Shown here in pieces: positions 38,002 through 45,218 of a stretch of DNA of 45,336 bases. The notes under the pieces are model-generated. The model did not search any database. It saw only the letters and a program-made list of their open reading frames with translations, and was not told the DNA's origin. Both the position numbers and the translations under genes were made by a program. Position 1 is the stretch's first letter, and each line of letters begins with the position of its first letter. Location of the stretch: positions 1 to 45,336 of IMG/VR virus record IMGVR_UViG_3300033156_000140; one strand, given 5' to 3'. The DNA is from a virus.

Positions 38002-38127
38002 ATGGAATTCTTAGGGGAATTGACCGACGTCGGATACTGGGCATACGTAATTGATGGCCATGCATATGCCACCGATGAAGAAAAAGGCTTGACACGGAGG
38101 TGGGATTTTGGTATAATGGTAGTATAG
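38002..38127 (+). CDS. 41-residue hypothetical protein
   Basis: Begins MEFLGELTDVGYWAYVIDGH and ends TRRWDFGIMVV. The ribosome binding site AGGGGAAAA is fused to the previous stop. The C-terminal codons cover the whole consensus promoter at 38089-38117, so the end of the gene may be set by the promoter and not by selection on protein. Confidence 0.5.
   Translation: MEFLGELTDVGYWAYVIDGHAYATDEEKGLTRRWDFGIMVV
38089..38117 (+). promoter_or_regulatory. Perfect-consensus sigma-70 promoter
   Basis: TTGACA (38089-38094), 17 bp, TATAAT (38112-38117). All 12 bases match the consensus. The leader contains ACAACCG, four bases and TGTTGGC (38136-38153), then GGGTAGG, as after the 35473 promoter. It lies at the right edge of the distinct block and drives the nuclease and helicase genes. 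Confidence 0.9.
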
Positions 38128-38173
38128 TCAAGAGAACAACCGCAAGTGTTGGCATAGGGTAGGGGGAAAGACA

Positions 38174-38599
38174 ATGGGACGATCCGTTGCAACATACAGT
38201 GACGACGTGATTTATTTCGAAATGCCCGAATGCGACTACGGCAGTGTTGAAGAGGTGGTCGAGACTATTCGTAGTGCCCTGTTGGCACGGTATCCGTCAT
38301 TTTACGTGGACGATGACTGGGTCGGCCGTGAGGGGCGGGTGATCCTGCGGAACGGACTAGTGCGGGTGGTTTTTTCATGCTACGGGAACATGGCCGCCCT
38401 GTCGATCCTGCCCGACGAAGACTATCTGGACATTGCCCAGTACTGGATCGGCCAGACCTTGAAGGGGATGAAACAGGCACTTTCGAAGGTAGTGGACGTG
38501 TATTATCGTGTTGGTACCATGTCCAACGGCGTTGGAGTATATCGGCGTGCGGAAGGCTTGGTTCCGGAGTGCAAGATTGCAGGGGCGGAAAAGGCTTGA
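38174..38599 (+). CDS. Conserved phage protein of the MGRSV type
   Basis: 141 residues: MGRSVATYSDDVIYFEMPEC, LLARYPSFYVDDDWVGREGR, VILRNGLVRVVFSCYGN and YYRVGTMSNGVGVYRR. The order of these parts is familiar from many lytic phages and no function is known to me. Its leucine codons include five CTG of ten, in contrast with the block to the left. AGGGGGAAAG precedes the ATG. Confidence 0.72.
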   Translation: MGRSVATYSDDVIYFEMPECDYGSVEEVVETIRSALLARYPSFYVDDDWVGREGRVILRNGLVRVVFSCYGNMAALSILPDEDYLDIAQYWIGQTLKGMKQALSKVVDVYYRVGTMSNGVGVYRRAEGLVPECKIAGAEKA

Positions 38600-38624
38600 C
38601 ATGAAGCCAGGAATTGTGTAGAAT
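38596..38624 (+). promoter_or_regulatory. Sigma-70 promoter
   Basis: TTGACA (38596-38601), 17 bp, TAGAAT (38619-38624). The first bases overlap the stop of the previous gene. It serves the following group of small genes. Confidence 0.78.
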
Positions 38625-38660
38625 AGTATTGCAATGGAACACTGAGCAGGAGCACGAGAA

Positions 38661-38924
38661 GTGAAAGCAAGAGATATGTTCCTGAAGATACTGGCACGTG
38701 TGCCGGAGGAATTGTTGAGGTGGGGATATGTTGTGTCAGTCCATCCCTGTGATTGGAAAGACATTTGCGAGGTGGAGGTCCAGGGAGACTTCAATTCCAG
38801 CTTGCTAATGAGTCTAAAGGAAGATGGATGGACATTCGAGGTAACTGAAAACGGGTTTCTCCATTCCTCCAAGACCATCGACGTTGGCGACAAGAATGTA
38901 ACACTTGCAGTGACAATGACCTAG
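38661..38924 (+). CDS. Hypothetical protein
   Basis: 87 residues. The GTG at 38661 with AGGAG upstream is the preferred start; an ATG five codons later is possible. The sequence has WGYVVSVHPCDWKDICEVEV and DGWTFEVTENGFLHSSKTID. A small alpha/beta protein without a recognised family. Confidence 0.62.
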   Translation: MKARDMFLKILARVPEELLRWGYVVSVHPCDWKDICEVEVQGDFNSSLLMSLKEDGWTFEVTENGFLHSSKTIDVGDKNVTLAVTMT

Positions 38925-38972
38925 AACGCCCCGGAATCACTGTATAAAATGGAATACTGAGGGGAAATGACA

Positions 38973-39326
38973 ATGGACGCACTGAACGATATTATCAGGC
39001 TGATCGACGGATACAGGGAAAACGTGAGGGGTCTTACCGAAAAGCTGGAGCACCAAAAGTCTTTGTTGGCCGGGCTTCAGTGGCGACGCCTTCAGCCGGG
39101 GACCGTGTGGAAGCACCAGAACAAAGATCGCTATGCTATTGTGGCGTACTGCTTCAAAGACCGAGACCAACGCCAGTATGTCCGATGGTTCCTGCTGGGT
39201 GACCGGTCGGGTCCGGACGTTTCTACCCCGCATAGTGACACGCCCCTGCCGGACTACACCGAGTTTATGGGACGTCTCCCGTCCTGGTTGACGACCATCC
39301 TGACAGGCATGCGGAAGGAAAACTAA
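38973..39326 (+). CDS. Hypothetical protein with N-terminal coiled coil
   Basis: 117 residues. The N-terminus (MDALNDIIRLIDGYRENVRG, then LTEKLEHQKSLLAGLQWRRL) should form a coiled coil; the rest has strands around PGTVWKHQNKDRYAIVAYCF. Start at 38973 rather than 38967, as the AGGGG ribosome binding site needs that distance. Function unknown. Confidence 0.62.
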   Translation: MDALNDIIRLIDGYRENVRGLTEKLEHQKSLLAGLQWRRLQPGTVWKHQNKDRYAIVAYCFKDRDQRQYVRWFLLGDRSGPDVSTPHSDTPLPDYTEFMGRLPSWLTTILTGMRKEN

Positions 39327-39327
39327 C

Positions 39328-39672
39328 ATGCTGAAGGTAGGTGACTACGTGGCATTCGAGCTCGTGAAGGGCGACCCGTCTATCCTGCGGGTGTGTGATC
39401 TGTGGCATGAGTTTGGCCTTATCAGTGAGCTTACCGGCCGGTTGTGGGCACGCAACAAAACAATCAGGGGGCTTATCAAAGACAGCGTACCGGGTGCTCG
39501 ATACGCCGAGGTGCTGTCGAATGCAGGGACGAGCCCATACCTGCCACCGTCGAGGGTTATGAAAGACCTGCACGGCAGGGTACTAGCAGTACGTTGCAGG
39601 GGCCGGTGGTTCCGCCTCGGCAATGAAATCCTGTTTGACGCAACGGGCGTTACGTGGTGTATGCAGGGGTAA
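39328..39672 (+). CDS. Hypothetical protein, paralogue of the 40003 gene
   Basis: 114 residues. It begins MLKVGDYVAFELVKGDPSIL and ends RGRWFRLGNEILFDA, then TWCMQG. The product of 40003-40377 begins MLQVGDYLVAMIGFPADCLV and ends NGRWFEILGKVH, then KWCMQG. The two are duplicates with one gene between them. The protein is a small beta-rich domain, perhaps SH3-like. Function unknown. Confidence 0.65.
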   Translation: MLKVGDYVAFELVKGDPSILRVCDLWHEFGLISELTGRLWARNKTIRGLIKDSVPGARYAEVLSNAGTSPYLPPSRVMKDLHGRVLAVRCRGRWFRLGNEILFDATGVTWCMQG

Positions 39673-39689
39673 CACTGAGAGAGGCAATC

Positions 39690-40019
39690 ATGGGGAAGTC
39701 ACTATTCAGCATGGTCGTCGAGTACCTAAAGGGGCTGGACCCGGAGCTGGGGGAGGAGTTTGACTTTGACGCCCTTGCGACAGCCGACGACATTGTCTCG
39801 GCCCTCATAATGATCGCTGTGAGGAACCTCGGCGGTGATGGGCTGTACTGCAACTACGACAACCCGCCATGTTCATGCTGTTTTTCCGAGGGGATTTTCC
39901 CTTGCAGTGATGGGGTAGATTACATCCTACTTCACTGTGTCCCAGCAAAAAACCAGGCAGTCGAGGGCTGTGTTCACATGGAACCGTTGGAAGGGGACGA
40001 TGATGTTGCAAGTGGGTGA
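39690..40019 (+). CDS. Cys-rich conserved phage protein
   Basis: 109 residues with CNYDNPPCSCCFSEGIFPC, then YILLHCVPAKN, preceded by an acidic helical part (YLKGLDPELGEEFDFDALAT). Similar Cys patterns close to 'PC ... CCxxDLFPC ... DCVPA' occur in uncharacterised phage proteins; zinc binding is likely. The gene lies between two paralogues and overlaps the second by 17 bases. Confidence 0.62.
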   Translation: MGKSLFSMVVEYLKGLDPELGEEFDFDALATADDIVSALIMIAVRNLGGDGLYCNYDNPPCSCCFSEGIFPCSDGVDYILLHCVPAKNQAVEGCVHMEPLEGDDDVASG

Positions 40020-40377
40020 TTATCTCGTAGCTATGATAGGGTTCCCGGCTGACTGCTTAGTACTTCGGTTGTGCAGGCTGACAACTGATCTCGTTGTGCT
40101 GATCGACGAACGAACGGGAAATCGGTGGACTGATCCGGTGGAATCCATCGAGGATGCCATCAAGTATGCAGGCTGGTACCCACTGTTTCATGCACGGACA
40201 GCCTCACCCTATGATGCCCACTGGCTGCAACACACTATACCGGAAGATGAGGGGAAGGTGATTCACCAGGTGAACAAGGAATTTGTATACTGCAACGGAC
40301 GGTGGTTTGAGATTCTGGGAAAGGTCCATGAGGATAAACCAAGCACCGAAACGATCAAGTGGTGCATGCAGGGATAA
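40003..40377 (+). CDS. Hypothetical protein, paralogue of the 39328 gene
   Basis: 124 residues, similar to the product of 39328-39672 at the N-terminus (VGDY), in the middle (LxVLRLCRLTTDLVVLIDER against LRVCDLWHEFGLISELTGRL) and at the C-terminus (GRWFE ... WCMQG). The start was placed at 40003; 40000 is equally in frame but too near AGGGG. A small beta-rich domain of unknown function. Confidence 0.65.
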   Translation: MLQVGDYLVAMIGFPADCLVLRLCRLTTDLVVLIDERTGNRWTDPVESIEDAIKYAGWYPLFHARTASPYDAHWLQHTIPEDEGKVIHQVNKEFVYCNGRWFEILGKVHEDKPSTETIKWCMQG

Positions 40378-40392
40378 CTGGAGGGGGAAATC

Positions 40393-40599
40393 ATGTATCG
40401 GATCGAAGTCTCCGACGGGTACGGGCACTGGTGGGAAGCCCATGCCCCAGTGGATGATCTTGAAAACGCGAAACGGCTGGCGAAGATGCTGGTGCATCCG
40501 GACTGGGATACGGCCAGGACCATCGAGGTAGTAGACGACACGGGAAAGGTAGTAGCGGCCTTCCACAGGAACATGAAAGGTGATGCAGTGCCCGCCTAG
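40393..40599 (+). CDS. Hypothetical small protein
   Basis: 68 residues, MYRIEVSDGYGHWWEAHAPV then DDLENAKRLAKMLVHPDWDT. An alpha/beta unit. GGAGGGGG precedes the ATG. Function unknown. The following 124 bp hold hairpins ahead of the exonuclease gene. Confidence 0.62.
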   Translation: MYRIEVSDGYGHWWEAHAPVDDLENAKRLAKMLVHPDWDTARTIEVVDDTGKVVAAFHRNMKGDAVPA

Positions 40600-40642
40600 C
40601 CCAGGGATAGTCAAGGAATGTGTGAAAGATAACCCCCTACCT

Positions 40643-40698
40643 GAGCCCTACGTGGGCTTGATCAGAGCCCTGTTCCGCCCCGGTTTCGGCCGGGGTGG
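40643..40698 (+). promoter_or_regulatory. Competing hairpins in front of the nuclease gene
   Basis: GAGCCC (40643-40648) can pair with GGGCTT (40654-40659), and the same GGGCT can instead pair with AGCCC (40666-40670). A strong stem, CCGCCCCGG with CCGGGGTGG around TTTCGG (40675-40698), follows. The mutually exclusive pairing is the form of an attenuator or a translation switch; no T run is seen. Confidence 0.4.
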
Positions 40699-40723
40699 GC
40701 GGGGACCCCTTGAAAGGGATGAA

Positions 40724-41647
40724 ATGATTATTGAGAACAAACATCATGTTCCGCAGGCGGTTTGCCAGGCCATCGCAAAGGAAATCTACCAGCCGAAGCC
40801 GGATGTGCTGCGGGTCTCGGAATTGAAAAGCCCCCCGATAATGAAAACCCTGCTGCTGAAGCACTGGGACACCCTGCGGGTGGACGTGTCGGACTTCCTT
40901 ACGACCCTGCTGGGCTCCTGCGGGCACTATTTCCTGAGCTTGTGTACTGGGGAGGGTATCTTGACCGAGGCGAACATGCGGGTCAAGGTTCCGGGCACGA
41001 GCATCACCCTTTCGGGAACAGCGGACCGCATCGACTTGAACCAGCGGAAGCTCCAGGACTACAAGTTTGTGTCCGTGTTTTCGTATATCTGGGGACAGGA
41101 ACGGGGCTTCGAGGAATACACCGAGCAGCTAAACTGCTACGCCTGGTTGTACGAGACACTTCGCAGGACTGATCCGGAATGGAAAGACCGTCCGCCGCTG
41201 GAGGCTGCCGAATTGAACATGATCCTGCGGGACTGGCAAGTGTCGAAGAAACGGGAAGACGGGTATCCGAAGATTCCGTTCGTGGTGGTGCCGATCCACC
41301 TTTGGGGGTACAAGGCCCAGACGGACTACATCAACCGCCGAATCCATGAGCACCTTACCTTCCCGATGAAAGAGTGCACGCCAGAGGAAAAGTGGCAGCG
41401 TCCGACCACGTTCGCGGTGATGGAAAAGGGCCGCAAGAAAGCCATGATCGCCAGCGTCTACAACAACGGGGTGCGAGAGCCCATCACCTCGAAGCAACAA
41501 GCCCTTGAGGTCATCAAGCAGCGGAAGTTGTACAACCGATACAAAAGCGGCACGATCTACATTCAGGAACGCCCTGGACGCAGGGTGCGATGCGAAGACT
41601 GGTGTTTGGTGAGGTCGGTGTGTCCGTTCAACAGGCAAGGGGATTGA
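40724..41647 (+). CDS. PD-(D/E)XK nuclease (Cas4/RecB-like exonuclease)
   Basis: 307 residues. The core GTADRIDLNQRKLQDYKFVS contains the D-x-n-D-Y-K metal site of the PD-(D/E)XK fold; EQLNCYAWL downstream is the RecB-type QxxxY helix. Near the C-terminus CEDWCLVRSVCPF gives three cysteines in the spacing of the iron-sulphur cluster of Cas4/AddB nucleases, with a fourth perhaps from the N-terminal part (VCQAIAK). It would process DNA ends for recombination-dependent replication or packaging together with the SSB-like and NinG-like proteins. Start 40724 has AAGGGA ahead. Confidence 0.78.
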   Translation: MIIENKHHVPQAVCQAIAKEIYQPKPDVLRVSELKSPPIMKTLLLKHWDTLRVDVSDFLTTLLGSCGHYFLSLCTGEGILTEANMRVKVPGTSITLSGTADRIDLNQRKLQDYKFVSVFSYIWGQERGFEEYTEQLNCYAWLYETLRRTDPEWKDRPPLEAAELNMILRDWQVSKKREDGYPKIPFVVVPIHLWGYKAQTDYINRRIHEHLTFPMKECTPEEKWQRPTTFAVMEKGRKKAMIASVYNNGVREPITSKQQALEVIKQRKLYNRYKSGTIYIQERPGRRVRCEDWCLVRSVCPFNRQGD

Positions 41648-41649
41648 CC

Positions 41650-41925
41650 ATGGACCGAGCATTCCTGGAAGACTATTGGGAGAACAGGGATACCCTGGAG
41701 AAGGCGGCCCGTAAACATGTACCGTCGTTTGTCCGGCGGCTTCCGGTCCTGCTCCATGCCGTGACGACCTACGGGGATGACAAGCGGGTGATGCTCAGCA
41801 TGGAGTTTGCCACCCAGCTTTTGATCTTTGCTTCCCTTGGACTGTCCCACCTGAACGCCAAGGATGCTGAGGAGGAGGTGTTGAAGGAGTTGTTTAGTAA
41901 TGACGAGGAAACAAGCGATGACTAG
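41650..41925 (+). CDS. Hypothetical protein
   Basis: 91 residues, helical, starting MDRAFLEDYWENRDTLEKAA and ending acidic (EEEVLKELFSNDEETSDD). A helix RVMLSMEFATQLLIFASLGL is moderately hydrophobic. It follows the nuclease gene by two bases. Family not recognised. Confidence 0.62.
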   Translation: MDRAFLEDYWENRDTLEKAARKHVPSFVRRLPVLLHAVTTYGDDKRVMLSMEFATQLLIFASLGLSHLNAKDAEEEVLKELFSNDEETSDD

Positions 41926-42223
41926 GCGTCCAGTGTGCAGGTACAAAGTTTGGTGGCCGGGAATCGATAGTGGTCAGAGGCCATTTTGGACAGGCGGCCC
42001 GAATGCTGGTCCCCAGTTGACCAACAAGGAATTGAACGCCAGGATTCGCAGTACGAAACAGCCGGAAGTGAGGCGGTACCTGAAAAGGGCAAAGTCGCTA
42101 CCTTTCGACGAGGTGTGGTATCGGAGTGTTGTTGGTGAATACCGGACGTGGTTGGAACGGGTGTTAGACAAAACCCTGTACCGATTCACCCTGTATGCGG
42201 GGAGAGTAAATGAGGGCTACTAG
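41918..42223 (+). CDS. Hypothetical basic protein
   Basis: 101 residues, very basic and rich in Tyr and Trp (RRPVCRYKVWWPGIDSG, EVRRYLKRAKSLPFDEVWYR). Start at 41918 has GAGGA at the right distance; 41900 is possible. It may bind DNA, but no family is recognised. The end overlaps the next gene by 14 bases. Confidence 0.6.
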   Translation: MTRRPVCRYKVWWPGIDSGQRPFWTGGPNAGPQLTNKELNARIRSTKQPEVRRYLKRAKSLPFDEVWYRSVVGEYRTWLERVLDKTLYRFTLYAGRVNEGY

Positions 42224-42608
42224 GTGGTACGGCGTTGTCAAGGGAGGGATGCTGGAGCTTGATAATCGTGAAATGCTGCTCCAGTGGTTGAAGACTATCA
42301 AGGATGGGACACGTGTAGAAATTGTTATTGACAAAGAGGGCAAAGACCCAACGACCCAACAGTGGGGTTACCTCTACGGGGCAGTGTACGCCCCGTTTGC
42401 CGAGCATTTTGGGTGGACGCCGGACGAGGTGGACGACTACATGAAGCGGGAGTTTCAATCCAAGCACCTGATCCACCTACCGAAGGGGCTTACCCTATCG
42501 AAAGCCAGCTTCAATCGTGACTGGCTGAGTAAGTACATCGACTTCTGCCGGAAGCTGGCCGCCGAGCAGGGGGTGTGCACACAGGAACCATCAACCGTAT
42601 GGGAATAG
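42210..42608 (+). CDS. Phage recombination-associated protein, NinB-like region
   Basis: 132 residues. The middle part, TTQQWGYLYGAVYAPFAEHF and GWTPDEVDDYMKREF, follows the pattern of phage proteins in recombination or single-strand-binding loci (Q-x2-Y-x-x-G-V ... AEHTGYTPDEVHxxxK), including the NinB group. The N-terminal 45 residues are a small beta domain (GGMLELDNREMLLQWLKTIK). The exact activity is unknown. Confidence 0.55.
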   Translation: MRATRWYGVVKGGMLELDNREMLLQWLKTIKDGTRVEIVIDKEGKDPTTQQWGYLYGAVYAPFAEHFGWTPDEVDDYMKREFQSKHLIHLPKGLTLSKASFNRDWLSKYIDFCRKLAAEQGVCTQEPSTVWE

Positions 42609-42619
42609 GAGTGTGTAGC

Positions 42620-42808
42620 ATGAAAAGAAATGGTTCTATCTGGGGAAAACGTTGGTGGGTGTCCAGCTACTGGAGCAGCTTGAAGGAATGTTGCTTCGGA
42701 TTCGGATGGTTCATCAGAAACGGGTTGACGATTATTCATTTCGATCTCGGCGTGTACCATGCGGAAATCCAAATAGGTGCCATCGACGTGTTCGAGGAAA
42801 TGTCCTAG
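42620..42808 (+). CDS. Hypothetical small protein
   Basis: 62 residues, rich in Trp and Gly (GSIWGKRWWVSSYWSSLKEC), then GWFIRNGLTIIHFDLGVYHA. Start at 42620 with AGGAG nine bases before it. Hydrophobic parts could attach to the membrane, but no clear span is present. Confidence 0.55.
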   Translation: MKRNGSIWGKRWWVSSYWSSLKECCFGFGWFIRNGLTIIHFDLGVYHAEIQIGAIDVFEEMS

Positions 42809-42818
42809 AGGATAGATC

Positions 42819-42860
42819 ATGGGTTTTGAGTGCAGACACTGTAAGTGTCGTTTGTTGTGA
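42819..42860 (+). CDS. 13-residue CxxC peptide, possible gene remnant
   Basis: The frame reads MGFECRHCKCRLL and is preceded by GAGGATAG. It opens like a zinc-ribbon protein and then stops, so it is likely a truncated relic or chance; included for completeness. Confidence 0.25.
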   Translation: MGFECRHCKCRLL

Positions 42861-42890
42861 GTCCGAAACCGACTGAGTAAGGGGCAAGAA

Positions 42891-43160
42891 ATGAAAAAGA
42901 TTTTTGATCTCAAGGTGTCAAACAAGGGCAAGGATGGGAAGACGTACTACAACTTCGTTGGCAAGATGATTGCTGATCAGGGCAAGCCGCCGATGATTAT
43001 TATCCCCCTGCTTAGCAAGCCTATTTATGTCTTCCCCCACGAAAATCGAAGTGGGCAATACCAGGCTTCACTCGGAGCACCTCCGCAGGGTCCGGTGAAC
43101 AGCAACCCCGCCCCGCAGTACTTCGACCCGCCGACGGGTGGTGATGACATTCCCTTCTGA
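42891..43160 (+). CDS. Short single-stranded DNA-binding-like protein
   Basis: 89 residues. The C-terminus GGDDIPF is the acidic tip of bacterial SSB proteins, through which partners are bound, and it is preceded by a Gly/Pro/Gln/Asn-rich linker (QYQASLGAPPQGPVNSNPAP). The N-terminal 55 residues (KKIFDLKVSNKGKDGKTYYN, FVGKMIADQGKPPMIIIPLL) are too short for a standard OB fold of about 110 residues. It is probably a reduced SSB or a protein that mimics the SSB tip. Located directly before the helicase-loader and helicase genes. Confidence 0.6.
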   Translation: MKKIFDLKVSNKGKDGKTYYNFVGKMIADQGKPPMIIIPLLSKPIYVFPHENRSGQYQASLGAPPQGPVNSNPAPQYFDPPTGGDDIPF

Positions 43161-43221
43161 GTATCCTTTCACTGCATGGGCTGGCCACGGATGGCCTCTT
43201 ACCCCTGTCTTGAGGTGATGT

Positions 43222-43536
43222 ATGGCGAAACGCACTATGGACTCGGATTTCGAGCGGGTGTGGGAAGCATACCCCCGCAAGGTGAAGAAAACGGACGCAC
43301 GGAAGGTCTGGGCTCGGCTCAAAGACGAAGGAACACTACCGGATGTCGAGGTGCTGCTTGAGGCAATCGAGAGACACAAGCGGTCCGACCAGTGGTCGAA
43401 GAAATGCTTTATCCCCTACCTGGCGAATTACCTGGAGGGTGAACGGTGGGAAGATGAGGGCGGGACGAAACCCTACGAGCCGAAGCGGTACGACGGCAGG
43501 ACACTGGCCGAGATTGCGAGGGAGTACTACGCATGA
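43222..43536 (+). CDS. Helicase-loader / replisome-organiser-like protein
   Basis: 104 residues. FERVWEAYPRKVKKTDARKV, WARLKDEGTL and KKCFIPYLANYLEGERWEDE follow the pattern of the C-terminal domain found in phage replication initiators and helicase loaders (F-x-x-x-W-x-x-Y-P-x-K ... P-x-x-x-L-x-x-x-RWxDE). Its stop overlaps the ATG of the DnaB-type helicase by four bases, as expected for a loading partner. Confidence 0.65.
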   Translation: MAKRTMDSDFERVWEAYPRKVKKTDARKVWARLKDEGTLPDVEVLLEAIERHKRSDQWSKKCFIPYLANYLEGERWEDEGGTKPYEPKRYDGRTLAEIAREYYA

Positions 43537-44396
43537 GACGTGTGACTGACAAGGCAACACTGGCCGCGGCGGTGGCCCGCCTCAAAGAGTCGTCGATGGG
43601 TCTGCCGTCTGGATTCTACGCCCTGGACCAGAAAACCCTGGGCTTCCACAAGAGTGAGCTTACCATCATGGCGGCCCGGTCGAGCATGGGCAAAACGGCA
43701 ATGATGACCCGCATGGCACTGGAGCAGGCGGCATCAGGATTGAAGGTGGCGGTCTTCAGCCTGGAGATGAGCACCCATATGATGCTGCTTCGGATGCTGG
43801 CCGCCTATTCGAAGGTGAGCCTGTCGGCCCTGCGGAAGAACATGCTATGCGATGAAGATCGGCAGAAGGTTCGCAAGGCATTGTCCGAATTGCAGAACCT
43901 CGACATTCTTATGGACGACCGCAGTGCCCTGACCACGGACGAAATCGTTACTGCCGTGCAGGAGCACAGTCCGGACATCGTGTACGTGGACTACCTTCAG
44001 CTTTTGGTCCCCAAGGGGCTCACTGCCTCCCGGTACCAGGAGGTCGATAACTTCTGCCGGGAATTGAAAGACCTGGCGAAGTCCTGCGACATCCCCGTGA
44101 TTGTCCTGGCCCAGTTGAACCGTGAGGTGGAGAAGCGGCAGATTCACGAACCCCGTATTTCTGACATTCGGGAGTCGGGAGGTATAGAACAAACAGCAGA
44201 CCTCGTGCTGCTGCTCCATCGCCCGGCGTATTACGCCCTGTATGAGGAACAGGAAGACAACATCGACGACGGCGAGGCGTTCATTTACGTCGCCAAGAAC
44301 CGCAACGGCCCGACAGGGAAGGTGCCCTGCTGCTGGATCGGTGATTGGTGCACCTACCTGCCTGTCCCGCCCACCGTGGCCGAGTTTGGAGAGTGA
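43533..44396 (+). CDS. DnaB-family replicative helicase (core only)
   Basis: 287 residues. Walker A is AARSSMGKTA (Lys54), Walker B IVYVDYLQLL, and the DnaB signature SDIRESGGIEQTADLVLLLH and KNRNGPTG are present. The DnaB N-terminal dimerisation domain is missing; the protein begins just before the ATPase core (GLPSGFYALDQKTLGF). It would unwind the phage DNA in front of the polymerase, with the small primase encoded next to it. Overlap with the previous gene implies coupled synthesis. Confidence 0.9.
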   Translation: MRRVTDKATLAAAVARLKESSMGLPSGFYALDQKTLGFHKSELTIMAARSSMGKTAMMTRMALEQAASGLKVAVFSLEMSTHMMLLRMLAAYSKVSLSALRKNMLCDEDRQKVRKALSELQNLDILMDDRSALTTDEIVTAVQEHSPDIVYVDYLQLLVPKGLTASRYQEVDNFCRELKDLAKSCDIPVIVLAQLNREVEKRQIHEPRISDIRESGGIEQTADLVLLLHRPAYYALYEEQEDNIDDGEAFIYVAKNRNGPTGKVPCCWIGDWCTYLPVPPTVAEFGE

Positions 44397-44399
44397 AGC

Positions 44400-45218
44400 A
44401 TGGAGCGTGTAAGCGATCTTGGAGTCAACTGTCCTGTTTGTGGGAAACCCGACTGGTGCCTGGTGGCGAAGGATGGGACTGCCGCTATCTGTGCACGGGT
44501 GCCCGAAGGGTCGATCAAGCAGTGCGGGTCCGCAGGGTGGCTGCATGTCTTTGACCAGAACAAGTTTGTTCCCATGGAGCATAAGGTCCCCCCTCCGCCC
44601 CCGCTAAATTGGTACAAGATATGGACGGTTGCGACACCGCAGGCGAGGAATTGGTGGGTTGTGACGTGGTTCGCCAGAAACATCGGGGTGCGGCCGGAAA
44701 CATTGCGTCGGTATTTTGTGGGGGTCGGCCCAAGCTACGAGCTTTACATTCCCTTATGGGACCACTGTGGGGTTGTTGGGCTGCAACGCCGGTACCAGGA
44801 CGGCAAGAAACGACAATTCAAGGGGTCCCGTGATGGCCTGTTCTTGCCGATGTACTTCACCGTGCCCCGGCTGTTGGTGTGCGAGGGGTTTAGTGATACC
44901 GTAGCGGCGGATGAGAAGCTTGGGCGGGAGTGGACATGCGTGGGTCGGCTGTCCTGCACGATGGGTACACGTCCCCTGCTGAATCTGGCGAAGCAGACAA
45001 GGATCGGGTCAATCCTTATCATGGCAGACCGGGATAAGAACGGTGCGGGCTGGCGTGGGGGCCTCAATCTGGCGGAAAAGCTGAGAGAGGCAGGAAAGCG
45101 GGTGTGCTTGGTCATGCCACCTGCCCCATATAAAGACCTCCGACAATGGTTCCGGAGCGAGCGTGACCCAGTGGAGAGTTTCTACCAACAACTAAGGAAA
45201 AGGGTGGTGACGGCATGA
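44400..45218 (+). CDS. Zinc-ribbon/TOPRIM primase
   Basis: 272 residues. The N-terminus has zinc ligands C11-x2-C14, C20 and C31 (NCPVCGKPDWC, TAAICAR), and the C-terminal half has a TOPRIM fold with LLVCEGFSDTVAADEKLG and SILIMADRDKNGAG. The central part has less resemblance to a DnaG catalytic core. This domain set makes RNA primers in phage primase-helicases; here it is a separate chain next to the helicase. Its stop overlaps the ATG of the protease gene. Confidence 0.82.
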   Translation: MERVSDLGVNCPVCGKPDWCLVAKDGTAAICARVPEGSIKQCGSAGWLHVFDQNKFVPMEHKVPPPPPLNWYKIWTVATPQARNWWVVTWFARNIGVRPETLRRYFVGVGPSYELYIPLWDHCGVVGLQRRYQDGKKRQFKGSRDGLFLPMYFTVPRLLVCEGFSDTVAADEKLGREWTCVGRLSCTMGTRPLLNLAKQTRIGSILIMADRDKNGAGWRGGLNLAEKLREAGKRVCLVMPPAPYKDLRQWFRSERDPVESFYQQLRKRVVTA

